36,717 nt of DNA from NCBI RefSeq assembly GCF_900107815.1, contig NZ_FNRK01000024.1, forward strand, positions 1 through 36,717. The letters are read 5' to 3'. Positions within the stretch are counted from its first letter, which is position 1; the number at the start of each line of letters is the position of its first letter. The notes below the pieces were generated by a model, which was not told where the DNA came from, did no database searches, and worked only from the letters and a program-made list of their open reading frames with translations. The position numbers were made by a program, and so were the translations under genes. The DNA comes from Eubacterium aggregans (GTDB taxonomy: Bacteria; Bacillota; Clostridia; Eubacteriales; Eubacteriaceae). Below are positions 21,540 to 29,987 of this stretch, in pieces.

Positions 21540-21574
21540 AAAAGAGTGCGGGGGATTGGCTCTGCACTCTTTTC
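21540..21574 (+). terminator. Terminator/attenuator between tpiA and gpmI
   Basis: AAAAGAGTGC (21540-21549) pairs with GCACTCTTTT (21564-21573). The stem would end the upstream glycolytic message, and also almost any transcript from the promoter just before it. Confidence 0.75.
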
Positions 21575-21634
21575 ATTAGAACGGTACCGATTGTCGATGA
21601 TGGCAATCATTAAAGAATTAAGAAAAGGAGTATT

Positions 21635-23167
21635 ATGAGAGGAAATTTAACAACGCTCATTATTTTAGATGGTTTCGGCTATACTCAAAATACTGAAGGG
21701 AATGCGGTGCTGGAAGCACCAACCCCTCATTTGGATGCGTTTTATGACAACAATCCCCACACCTTTATCGGTGCTTCCGGTATGGAGGTTGGGTTACCTG
21801 ATGGGCAAATGGGAAATTCCGAGGTTGGGCATCTGAATCTGGGGGCTGGCCGGATTGTGTATCAGGAACTTACCCGCATTACCAAATCCATTGAGGATGG
21901 GGATTTTTTTGAAAATGAAGCTTTTTTAGCTGGAATTAAGAATTGTAAGGAACACGATTCTGCGCTTCATCTCATGGGGCTGGTATCCGATGGTGGTGTC
22001 CATAGCCATCTGAATCACCTCTTTGCACTGCTGGAGCTGGCAAAGAAAGAGGGCCTCACAAAGGTCTATGTTCATTGCTTCATGGATGGTCGGGATACGG
22101 CACCTATGAGTGGTGCGGCCTTCATTGCCGCTCTGGAAGCCAAAATGGCAGAGCTTGGTGTTGGTGAGATTGCTACCATTGATGGCCGTTACTATGCTAT
22201 GGATCGCGATAATCGCTGGGAACGGGTTCAGAAGGCCTACGATGCCCTGGTCCTTGGAGAAGGGGATACCGCCAGTACCTCTGCGGTCTGTATGGAGAAA
22301 TCCTATGCCGACGGCGTGACCGACGAATTCGTCCTGCCCTGTGTTATTGCTCCGGAAAAAGATAAAACGATCAAAGCTAATGATACCCTGATCTTTTTTA
22401 ATTTCCGCCCAGACCGCGCCAGGGAGCTGACCCGAACCTTCATCGATGCCGATTTTGATGGCTTTGAACGAGGAAAGGGCTTCTTCCCAGTATTTATGAT
22501 CAGCATGACCCAGTATGATGCCAGTTTTGAAGGGGTTGAAATAGCCTTCAAGCCCCAAACCATTGATAATACCCTGGGTGAATATCTGAGCAAGAATGGG
22601 GTACCCCAGCTGCGTATTGCGGAAACGGAAAAATATGCCCATGTGACCTATTTCTTTAACGGCGGTGTCGAAAAGCAGTATGAAGGGGAAGAACGGACAC
22701 TGGTGCCATCCCCCAAGGTGGCTACTTATGATCTTCAGCCGGAAATGAGTGCCTACGAAGTAACGGATAAGGTGCTGGAAGCCATTGATTCCGATGCCTT
22801 TAAAGCCATTATCCTCAATTTTGCAAATTGCGATATGGTGGGACATACTGGTGTGATTCCCGCGGCGGAAAAAGCAGTGGAAGCTGTGGATACCTGTGCC
22901 GCTAAGGTAATCGATGCTGTTTTGGCAAAGGGGGGCAATGTGATTTTGACAGCCGACCATGGCAATGCAGAAAAAATGGTGGATTATGAAACGAAGGAGC
23001 CTTGGACGGCCCACACAACTAATCCCGTTGAATGTGTCATTGCTGGCCTGGGGGATGTTACCTTACGGGATGGGGGGCGTTTAGCAGACATTGCTCCGAC
23101 AATTTTAGACCTGCTGGACATGCCTGTTCCCGCGGAAATGACCGGAAAAACGTTGATTGAGAAGTAG
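21635..23167 (+). CDS. gpmI: 2,3-bisphosphoglycerate-independent phosphoglycerate mutase
   Basis: It converts 3-phosphoglycerate to 2-phosphoglycerate with two Mn2+ ions. The 510-aa protein belongs to the alkaline phosphatase superfamily, with LIILDGFGY (metal ligand Asp12) and the phosphorylated serine in GQMGNSEVGH (Ser62). The transferase domain insert carries FMDGRDTAP and NFRPDRARE, and the C-terminal metal site includes NCDMVGHTG and LTADHGNAEKM. AAAAGGAG precedes the ATG. It ends the glycolytic gene set here; eno, which often follows, is absent. Confidence 0.96.
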   Translation: MRGNLTTLIILDGFGYTQNTEGNAVLEAPTPHLDAFYDNNPHTFIGASGMEVGLPDGQMGNSEVGHLNLGAGRIVYQELTRITKSIEDGDFFENEAFLAGIKNCKEHDSALHLMGLVSDGGVHSHLNHLFALLELAKKEGLTKVYVHCFMDGRDTAPMSGAAFIAALEAKMAELGVGEIATIDGRYYAMDRDNRWERVQKAYDALVLGEGDTASTSAVCMEKSYADGVTDEFVLPCVIAPEKDKTIKANDTLIFFNFRPDRARELTRTFIDADFDGFERGKGFFPVFMISMTQYDASFEGVEIAFKPQTIDNTLGEYLSKNGVPQLRIAETEKYAHVTYFFNGGVEKQYEGEERTLVPSPKVATYDLQPEMSAYEVTDKVLEAIDSDAFKAIILNFANCDMVGHTGVIPAAEKAVEAVDTCAAKVIDAVLAKGGNVILTADHGNAEKMVDYETKEPWTAHTTNPVECVIAGLGDVTLRDGGRLADIAPTILDLLDMPVPAEMTGKTLIEK

Positions 23168-23201
23168 ATCTAAGACTGTGGATGAAACTCGATTACACAT
23201 C

Positions 23202-23239
23202 AAAAATGCACTGAAAAATTACATTTTCAGTGCATTTTT
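23202..23239. terminator. Strong terminator after gpmI
   Basis: A perfect 16-bp inverted repeat (AAAAATGCACTGAAAA and its complement, loop ATTACA) with A and T flanks can act in both directions. Confidence 0.92.
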
Positions 23240-23242
23240 ATA

Positions 23243-23271
23243 TTGAAAAGCCAATGTTCCTGTGATAAAAT
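23243..23271 (+). promoter_or_regulatory. Promoter of secG
   Basis: TTGAAA (23243-23248) and TAAAAT (23266-23271) are spaced 17 bp. Confidence 0.7.
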
Positions 23272-23301
23272 AACAATCACGGTTAAAACGGAGGTGAGAT
23301 A

Positions 23302-23529
23302 ATGAAAACATTTTTAATCGTTCTGCTAATTATATCAAGTTTTGCACTGATCATTAGTATTGTACTGTCACCGGCTAAATCAGCAGGGATGGGTACCATC
23401 GAAGGTGGTGCGGAAACATTATTCGGCAGGAAGAAAGCAAAGGGCATCTACGCCATTTTGGAAAAGGTGACCATTGGTTCAGCAATTGTATTTATGATAT
23501 CCGCTTTCATTTACTCACTTTTTGCTTAA
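23302..23529 (+). CDS. secG: Protein translocase subunit SecG
   Basis: This small auxiliary subunit of the SecYEG channel has 75 residues and two membrane helices (about 3-23 and 52-72). The linking loop GGAETLFGRKKAKG is the characteristic SecG signature. GGAGGTGAG lies before the ATG. secG is commonly placed after the glycolytic genes in Firmicutes, usually followed by rnr and smpB, which are missing here. Confidence 0.9.
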   Translation: MKTFLIVLLIISSFALIISIVLSPAKSAGMGTIEGGAETLFGRKKAKGIYAILEKVTIGSAIVFMISAFIYSLFA

Positions 23530-23568
23530 TCGAGAAATTTTTATTCCGTAAAGGGGGAAAAAAATCAG

Positions 23569-25566
23569 ATGAATTTATGGATAGCTCCTGTTGTGGGAGT
23601 TGTAGCTTTATTGGTAGCGCTTTTTTATGCCAATCGGGTCAACAAAGTTGAAGTTGGAACCGAACGCATGAAAGAAATTGCTTCCTTCATCCACGAAGGA
23701 GCAATGGCCTTCCTGACCCGCGAATATAAGATGCTCGTTGTATTCGTCGCTGTTTTATTTGTCGTTTTATGTGTCACACCAGGCTTAGGCTGGCAGACTG
23801 CCGTCGCCTTTTTAGTTGGTGCGATTTTCTCTGTTCTGGCTGGTTTCTTTGGAATGCAGGTTGCAACCCGTGCCAATGTCAGAACTGCCAATGCTGCTCA
23901 GAAGGATGGCATGAACAAAGCCCTGGCAACCGCTTTTTCCGGTGGTGCCGTTATGGGGATGTGTGTCGTCGGCCTTGGCCTTTTCGGCCTGAGTGTCGTG
24001 TATATGATTTTCCAGAGTACTGCCATTATCACTGGTTTCGGTTTAGGGGCTTCCTCCATCGCGCTTTTTGGTCGTGTGGGTGGTGGGATCTACACCAAAG
24101 CAGCTGATGTCGGGGCTGACCTGGTGGGTAAGGTTGAAGCCGGTATTCCGGAGGATGACCCCCGTAACCCTGCTGTTATCGCTGATAACGTTGGGGACAA
24201 CGTTGGGGATGTCGCGGGTATGGGCGCTGACCTCTTTGAATCCTACGTGGGCTCCATCATCTCTGCCATGACCCTGGGCGTTGTACTCCTGGGTGGCACC
24301 GACGGGGTGCTCTTCCCAATGTTCATTGCTGCCATCGGGATTGTTGCTTCTATTATTGGGACCTTCTTCGTTCGCGGTAAAGAAGGTGGAAACCCTCAGA
24401 AAGCCCTCAACATGGGGACTTATGTGTCTGGGATTATCCTCATCATCGCTGCTTACTTCCTTTCAACCTATATGTTAGGCAGCATTTATCCATTTGTAAC
24501 CATCGTGGCTGGTTTAGTGGTTGGTTTAGCCATCGGCCAGCTGACCGAATATTACACATCTGAAAAATACAAGCCAGTTCAGCATATTGCCCAGCAATCT
24601 GAAACGGGCTCTGCAACGACTATTATTTCTGGTTTAGCCGTTGGGATGCGCTCCACTGCCTTCCCGGTACTGTGTATTGCTTTAGCAATTTTCCTGGCCT
24701 ACTGGGCAGGGAATATGTTCATGGCTGATGGTGGTCTCTTTGGGATTGCTATGGCAGCTGTTGGGATGCTCTCTACTTGTGGGATGACCATTGCGGTTGA
24801 CGCTTATGGCCCCATTGCTGATAACGCTGGTGGGATTGCTGAAATGTCTGAATTGCCAGAAAGCGTTCGTGAAATTACTGACCAGTTGGATGCCGTGGGG
24901 AATACCACTGCTGCCATTGGTAAAGGTTTTGCCATCGGTTCTGCTGCATTAACGGCATTGGCACTCTTTGCCTCCTATGCACAGGCTGTCAGCCTGAGTA
25001 ACATCAGCCTTTTGGATCCAATGGTTATCATTGGCTTACTCATCGGTGGGATGCTGCCCTTCCTGTTCTCTGCAATGACCATGGAAGCTGTGGGCGATGC
25101 TGCCAACGATATGATTGAAGAAGTTCGTCGCCAGTTCAAAGCCATTCCTGGGATTATGGAAGGAACGGCAAAGCCTGACTACAAGAGCTGTGTGGATATT
25201 TCCACCGGTGCTGCCCTGAAAAAGATGATCATGCCTGGGGTTATGGCGATTGTAGCTCCTTTAGCCGTTGGGATTCTCTTAGGACCTGAAGCTTTAGGTG
25301 GCTTATTGGCTGGCTCCCTGGTTACTGGTGTCGTTTTAGCCGTTATGATGGCCAACTCCGGTGGTGCCTGGGATAACGCTAAAAAGTACATCGAATCTGG
25401 TGTGCATGGTGGTAAGGGCTCTGATGCCCATAAGGCTGCTGTTGTTGGGGATACCGTTGGTGACCCCTTCAAGGATACTTCCGGACCGTCTATCAACATT
25501 TTAATCAAGCTGATGACCATCGTTTCTCTGGTATTCGCACCACTGTTCATCAATTTATTCTCTTAA
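23569..25566 (+). CDS. hppA: Membrane-bound pyrophosphatase, K+-dependent type
   Basis: This ion pump is driven by hydrolysis of pyrophosphate. The 665-aa protein has about 16 membrane helices. The Mg-PPi-binding acidic blocks are visible: [40 protein letters not shown] (from Asp206), [16 protein letters not shown] and the late [15 protein letters not shown]. The K+ signature [10 protein letters not shown] has Ala448 where K+-independent enzymes have Lys, so it should need K+. Whether it pumps Na+ or H+ cannot be settled by eye; K+-dependent members include both, and Na+ pumps are common in anaerobes. AAGGGGGAA precedes the ATG. It is 39 bp after secG and followed by a terminator. Confidence 0.95.
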   Translation: MNLWIAPVVGVVALLVALFYANRVNKVEVGTERMKEIASFIHEGAMAFLTREYKMLVVFVAVLFVVLCVTPGLGWQTAVAFLVGAIFSVLAGFFGMQVATRANVRTANAAQKDGMNKALATAFSGGAVMGMCVVGLGLFGLSVVYMIFQSTAIITGFGLGASSIALFGRVGGGIYTKAADVGADLVGKVEAGIPEDDPRNPAVIADNVGDNVGDVAGMGADLFESYVGSIISAMTLGVVLLGGTDGVLFPMFIAAIGIVASIIGTFFVRGKEGGNPQKALNMGTYVSGIILIIAAYFLSTYMLGSIYPFVTIVAGLVVGLAIGQLTEYYTSEKYKPVQHIAQQSETGSATTIISGLAVGMRSTAFPVLCIALAIFLAYWAGNMFMADGGLFGIAMAAVGMLSTCGMTIAVDAYGPIADNAGGIAEMSELPESVREITDQLDAVGNTTAAIGKGFAIGSAALTALALFASYAQAVSLSNISLLDPMVIIGLLIGGMLPFLFSAMTMEAVGDAANDMIEEVRRQFKAIPGIMEGTAKPDYKSCVDISTGAALKKMIMPGVMAIVAPLAVGILLGPEALGGLLAGSLVTGVVLAVMMANSGGAWDNAKKYIESGVHGGKGSDAHKAAVVGDTVGDPFKDTSGPSINILIKLMTIVSLVFAPLFINLFS

Positions 25567-25573
25567 GAATACC

Positions 25574-25604
25574 AAGCTGTAGCCTTCGGGTTACAGCTTT
25601 TTTC
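25574..25604 (+). terminator. Terminator after hppA with a UUCG tetraloop
   Basis: AAGCTGTAGCC and GGTTACAGCTT form an 11-bp stem (one G-U) closed by C(TTCG)G, followed by a T run. Confidence 0.92.
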
Positions 25605-25642
25605 ATTTTTTGGCTTAAACGCATTATAATATAAAGGGCATA

Positions 25643-25651
25643 TGGTATAAT
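25643..25651 (+). promoter_or_regulatory. Extended -10 promoter element before rarA
   Basis: TGGTATAAT combines a perfect -10 with the TGn extension; no good -35 is seen. It lies between the hppA terminator and rarA. Confidence 0.5.
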
Positions 25652-25691
25652 AATAATCTTAAAAGTAAACTCATAAGGAGCAAGCATTCTT

Positions 25692-25733
25692 ATGGATAAG
25701 AATGGGATCAATCATGCAAAAAACCTTTTTTGA
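25692..25733 (+). other. Possible 13-codon leader ORF, or frameshift, at the rarA start
   Basis: An ATG 10 nt after AAGGAG opens MDKNGINHAKNLF and stops at TGA within A- and T-runs, two bases before an in-frame rarA ATG at 25735. It is either a short coupled leader peptide or the true rarA N-terminus broken by a homopolymer indel. Confidence 0.35.
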
Positions 25734-27051
25734 TATGAATTTTGAAAATACCGTTGAGGACAACGCTCCCCTGGCGGTGCGAATGCGTCCCCGGACCCTG
25801 GATGATTTTGTCGGTCAGCAGCAAATCATCGGAAAGGGAAAACTGCTTTACCGATTAATTATGGCCGATAAGCTATCTTCCGTGGTGTTCTACGGCCCTC
25901 CGGGGACAGGAAAAACCACCCTGGCCCAGATCATCGCCAAGCATACCAAGGCAGCCTTTTTTGAATTGAACGCGGTTACCTCGGGCAAGAAAGAAATCGT
26001 CGAGGTGTTGGATAAGGCAAAGGATAATCTGGGGATCTATGGCCGAAAGACCATTTTATTTATCGATGAAATCCATCGCTTTAACAAGGCTCAGCAGGAC
26101 GCGCTGCTGCCCAGTGTGGAGCAGGGACTGGTCACCCTAATTGGGGCCACCACAGAGAATCCCTATTTTGAAATCAATTCCCCCCTGCTGTCCCGGTCCA
26201 CGGTGTTTGAGTTTAAAAAGCTGTCGGTCGAGGATATCATTTCCCTGCTTCGCCGGGCCATTACCAACGTGGAATACGGCTACGGGCGCATGAAGGTGTC
26301 GGTGGAGGAGGATGCACTGCTGCATCTGACCAATGCCTCTGGGGGCGATGTGCGCAAGGCCTTGGGGGCCCTTGAACTTGGGGTTCTCACTGCGGATAAG
26401 GATGAATCCGGGACTATCCACATCGATTTGGAGACAGCCCAGGAGTGTATCCAGGTCCGGGCAATACAGTACGATAAGAAGGGCGATAATCATTACGATA
26501 CCATTTCGGCCTTTATTAAAAGCCTTCGGGGCTCAGACCCTGATGCCGCACTTTTTTGGCTGGCAAAAATGCTGGGAGCCGGGGAAGATCCAAAGTTTAT
26601 TGCCCGGCGTCTGGTGATTTCTGCATCGGAGGATGTGGGAAATGCCAATCCCATGGCTCTTCTTGTGGCGACGGCAGCAGCCCGGGCCGTGGAAATGATC
26701 GGCCTGCCTGAGGCCAGAATCAATTTGGCCCAGGCGGCCACCTATATAGCGGCCTCGCCAAAGAGCAATGCCAGCTATATCGGCTTGGATGCCGCAGCCC
26801 AGGCAGCCCGCCATCAATCGGATGGTGAGGTGCCCATGCATCTCCGGGACAGTCATTACTCCGGAAGCGAAAAGCTGGGCCGGGGGATTAACTACAAATA
26901 TCCCCACGATTACCCGGGGCACTATACGCCCCAGCAATACCTGCCCACCGATCTGTTGGGCACCCATTTTTATAATCCCACGGATTTGGGAGATGAAGCC
27001 CGGATCCGTGCTTACTTAGAAAGCCTGGATGATTCGCATCACGAAAATTAA
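25702..27051 (+). CDS. rarA: Replication-associated recombination protein RarA (MgsA family AAA+ ATPase)
   Basis: This AAA+ clamp-loader-like ATPase acts at stalled replication forks. The 449-aa product shows PLAVRMRPRTLDDFVGQ, Walker A GPPGTGKTT (65-73), Walker B ILFIDEIHRFNKAQQD (Asp122-Glu123), sensor 1 LIGATTENP, the Arg finger region LLSRS and sensor 2 GGDVRKAL. The C-terminal tetramerisation region ends in HYSGSEKLGRG and NYKYPHDYPGHY, the RarA signature. The start is uncertain. ATGs at 25702, 25714 and 25735 are in frame but lack a good ribosome site, while AAGGAG (25676-25681) is spaced for an out-of-frame ATG at 25692. Confidence 0.93.
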   Translation: MGSIMQKTFFDMNFENTVEDNAPLAVRMRPRTLDDFVGQQQIIGKGKLLYRLIMADKLSSVVFYGPPGTGKTTLAQIIAKHTKAAFFELNAVTSGKKEIVEVLDKAKDNLGIYGRKTILFIDEIHRFNKAQQDALLPSVEQGLVTLIGATTENPYFEINSPLLSRSTVFEFKKLSVEDIISLLRRAITNVEYGYGRMKVSVEEDALLHLTNASGGDVRKALGALELGVLTADKDESGTIHIDLETAQECIQVRAIQYDKKGDNHYDTISAFIKSLRGSDPDAALFWLAKMLGAGEDPKFIARRLVISASEDVGNANPMALLVATAAARAVEMIGLPEARINLAQAATYIAASPKSNASYIGLDAAAQAARHQSDGEVPMHLRDSHYSGSEKLGRGINYKYPHDYPGHYTPQQYLPTDLLGTHFYNPTDLGDEARIRAYLESLDDSHHEN

Positions 27052-27068
27052 TCTATTTGGAGGATACG

Positions 27069-29987
27069 TTGAAAAAGAATGAAATAATCCACGGGTTCCG
27101 TTTGGACCGTGAAGAAGAGATAAGGGAAGTGGGTGGAACCGCCCGGATTTTTACCCATGTGCAAACCGGGGCGGTGCTGATTTATATATCCAACAGTGAC
27201 GATAATAAGGTGTTCCAAATTGGGTTTAAAACCCCATCGGGAGACAGCACCGGGGTGGCGCACATTATGGAGCATTCCGTTTTGTGCGGCTCAAAAAAGT
27301 ACCCGGTAAAGGAACCCTTTGTGGAGCTGGCCAAGGGCTCCCTGAACACCTTTCTCAATGCCATGACTTATCCGGATAAAACCGTCTATCCCATTGCCAG
27401 CACCAATGAGAAGGATTTCATGAATCTCATGGATGTGTATTTGGATGCGGTCTTTAACCCCGCTATTTATGACAGTCCCCGGACTTTTATGCAGGAGGGC
27501 TGGCATTATCATATTGAAAACCCAGAGGACCCCATCACCTACAATGGGGTGGTTTATAATGAGATGAAAGGAGTCTATTCCAGCCCTGAGGAAATTCTCC
27601 ACTACGAGCTGTTCAAGGCTCTTTATCCCGATACCATTTACAGTGGGGAGTCCGGGGGACATCCGGATTGTATCCCCCATTTAAGCTACGAGGATTTTAA
27701 GGCCTTCCACCAGACCTTCTACCATCCCTCCAATGCCTACATCTATCTGTACGGGGATGGGGATGTGGAAGAACATCTGAAATATCTGGATGAGGAATAC
27801 CTTTCCAAATACAAAAAACAGGTAGTGGATAACCACATTCCAACCCAGCCACCTTTTAAAGAGATGGTTCGGACAGAGGCTCTTTACCCCATTGCCGCAG
27901 AAGAAGAGGGGGCGGATAAGGACTATCTGGCCATCGGGTTCGTCATGGATGCGGCCACTGCCTTCGACGATCTTTTAGCCATGGACATCCTCGGACATAT
28001 CCTCCTGGGACATAATGGTGCACCCCTTAAAAAGGCACTGCTCCAGCTGGATATTTGCAAAGAAGTGGACTATTCCTTTGCCAGCTCCATGAAGCAGCCT
28101 TATTTTGCCATTGTCTTAAAAAACACGGATAAATCCCAGGGGAATCTTTTTGTAAAAACAGTGAGGGAAACCCTGGAAGCCCTGGTGAAGGAGGGACTCA
28201 ATCCCAGGGATGTGGAGGCGGGGATTAATAGCGCCGAATTTACCTTGAAGGAAGGGGAATTCGGAACCTACCCCAGGGGTCTGATGTACGGCCTGGAGAT
28301 GATGGAAACCTGGCTCTATGGCTGTGATCCCTTGTCCCATCTTAAATATACCGAGGTGGTGGAGCGCCTGCGCCAGAGCAGCTTAAACCGGGGATTTGAA
28401 GGCATGATCAGCCGGTATCTGCTGATGAACGAGCATCAGGCATTGGTAGCCATTACCCCGGACCCTGAGCTTTCTGAGCGCAATGAGCAAGCCATGGCCA
28501 GGGAGTTGGCAGAGCTAAAGGCAAGCCTCAATGAAGAGGAGCTTGGACGTTTAGTTAAGGCATCCCAGGATCTTTTAGAGCATCAGAATGCCGAGGATTC
28601 CCCAGAAGCCCTTGCCACCATTCCCAAGCTGGGCATTGATGAAATCAAGTCAGAGGCCCGGAAGATTGTCCTAGAGGAGGAAACCTACGAAGGGGTCCCC
28701 TTGCTTTGGCATCCGGGAGAAACCAACGGAATCGTCTATATTAAGCTGATCTTTGATATTCACAGCATTCCCCAGGAGGATTTGAAGTACCTGTCGGTAC
28801 TCAATAAATTCCTGAGCCACCTCGGAACAGCGGATTATACAGAGGATGCCCTTAACCAGGAAATTGAGATTTATACCGGGGGGATTGCCACCAGTATTGA
28901 GACCTTTGACAGCACCAAGGGCTTGGGTGAGTACGCGGCAAAGTTTACCATCAAAGGAAAGGCAACCGCCCCCAATGTGCCGAAGCTGATGGCTCTAATG
29001 GAAAATATCAGCCTGGCAACCCGCTTTGACGACTACAAGCTGATGTCCGATATTATTGGAGAAATCCGGATGTCCAAGGAGCAGCGCTTCCTGACCGCAG
29101 GGCACGTCATCAGCACCCAGCGCCTTCAATCCTATTACTCCCAGTCCGCCCGCCTCTTTGAGGAAATCGGCGGCATCGAGTTCTACCATTTTCTGGCGGA
29201 ACTGGACGATCACTTCAAGGCAGAAGCCCAGGGGCTGTCGGCCAAGCTGTCCACCATTATGGAGCAGCTCTTTAATCGGACCCAGGTTACCATCAGTCTA
29301 ACCTGTGAGGAAAAACATAAGGACCAGGCCTTAAAGGCGGTGGGAACCTACCTCGGGGCCCTTCGGGATGCCCCGGCAGAATTGTACGATTATCACTTCC
29401 CGGTGGCTATTCAAAACGAGGGTTTTAAAACCGCAGCTAAGGTTCAATATGTCTCCAAGGGCTTTAATATCCGGAGCCTGGGCTACGATTATAGCGGCAG
29501 CATGCTGGTGCTGAAGTCTGTTCTGTCCATGGATTATCTATGGAATAAGGTACGGGTTCAAGGCGGTGCCTATGGGGCATCCTTTGGAGTGAATAAATCC
29601 GGGGAGCTTTACTTTGCCTCTTATCGGGATCCCAATATTGGAAAAACCTTCGATGCCTATAACGGCGCCTGGGAGTATATTGCATCCCTGGATATCTCGA
29701 ACCGGGAAATGGAAAAATATATTATTGGTACCATCAGTGGGCGGGACACGCCTTTATCGGCAGCCCTATGGGCAGATGCCTGTGATACCATGTATTTCAA
29801 CCAAACGGGTCAGGAGGACCTTCAGCAGGAACGGGATGAAATTTTAGCGACAACAAAGGAGGAGTTGCGTCATTTTAGCGAAATGGTCAAATCAGCCATG
29901 GATGAAGAAATCCTCTGTGTTATTGGTGGAGAAGAAATGGTCGAGGCCAATGCGCAGTATTTCAATGAGGTAAAATATATTAAATGA
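27069..29987 (+). CDS. M16C zinc metallopeptidase (presequence protease/falcilysin-like)
   Basis: This is a large clam-shell zinc protease of family M16C. The 972-aa product has the inverted zinc motif HIMEH (His65, Glu68, His69) in GVAHIMEHSVLCGS and the likely third ligand Glu165 in YNEMKGVYSS. The peptidase M16C-associated middle domain and the inactive C-terminal half follow, which matches the family's usual length. There is no signal peptide, so it is probably cytosolic and degrades peptides. GGAGG (27059-27063) points to the TTG at 27069; a TTG at 27057 would place the ribosome site inside the gene. It starts 17 bp after rarA and overlaps the next gene by 4 bp. Confidence 0.9.
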   Translation: MKKNEIIHGFRLDREEEIREVGGTARIFTHVQTGAVLIYISNSDDNKVFQIGFKTPSGDSTGVAHIMEHSVLCGSKKYPVKEPFVELAKGSLNTFLNAMTYPDKTVYPIASTNEKDFMNLMDVYLDAVFNPAIYDSPRTFMQEGWHYHIENPEDPITYNGVVYNEMKGVYSSPEEILHYELFKALYPDTIYSGESGGHPDCIPHLSYEDFKAFHQTFYHPSNAYIYLYGDGDVEEHLKYLDEEYLSKYKKQVVDNHIPTQPPFKEMVRTEALYPIAAEEEGADKDYLAIGFVMDAATAFDDLLAMDILGHILLGHNGAPLKKALLQLDICKEVDYSFASSMKQPYFAIVLKNTDKSQGNLFVKTVRETLEALVKEGLNPRDVEAGINSAEFTLKEGEFGTYPRGLMYGLEMMETWLYGCDPLSHLKYTEVVERLRQSSLNRGFEGMISRYLLMNEHQALVAITPDPELSERNEQAMARELAELKASLNEEELGRLVKASQDLLEHQNAEDSPEALATIPKLGIDEIKSEARKIVLEEETYEGVPLLWHPGETNGIVYIKLIFDIHSIPQEDLKYLSVLNKFLSHLGTADYTEDALNQEIEIYTGGIATSIETFDSTKGLGEYAAKFTIKGKATAPNVPKLMALMENISLATRFDDYKLMSDIIGEIRMSKEQRFLTAGHVISTQRLQSYYSQSARLFEEIGGIEFYHFLAELDDHFKAEAQGLSAKLSTIMEQLFNRTQVTISLTCEEKHKDQALKAVGTYLGALRDAPAELYDYHFPVAIQNEGFKTAAKVQYVSKGFNIRSLGYDYSGSMLVLKSVLSMDYLWNKVRVQGGAYGASFGVNKSGELYFASYRDPNIGKTFDAYNGAWEYIASLDISNREMEKYIIGTISGRDTPLSAALWADACDTMYFNQTGQEDLQQERDEILATTKEELRHFSEMVKSAMDEEILCVIGGEEMVEANAQYFNEVKYIK

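Noticed and set aside
21926-23014. 362-codon ORF antisense to gpmI
   Set aside because: It lies wholly opposite an intact, well-conserved gene, has no ribosome site and a composition dictated by gpmI codons.
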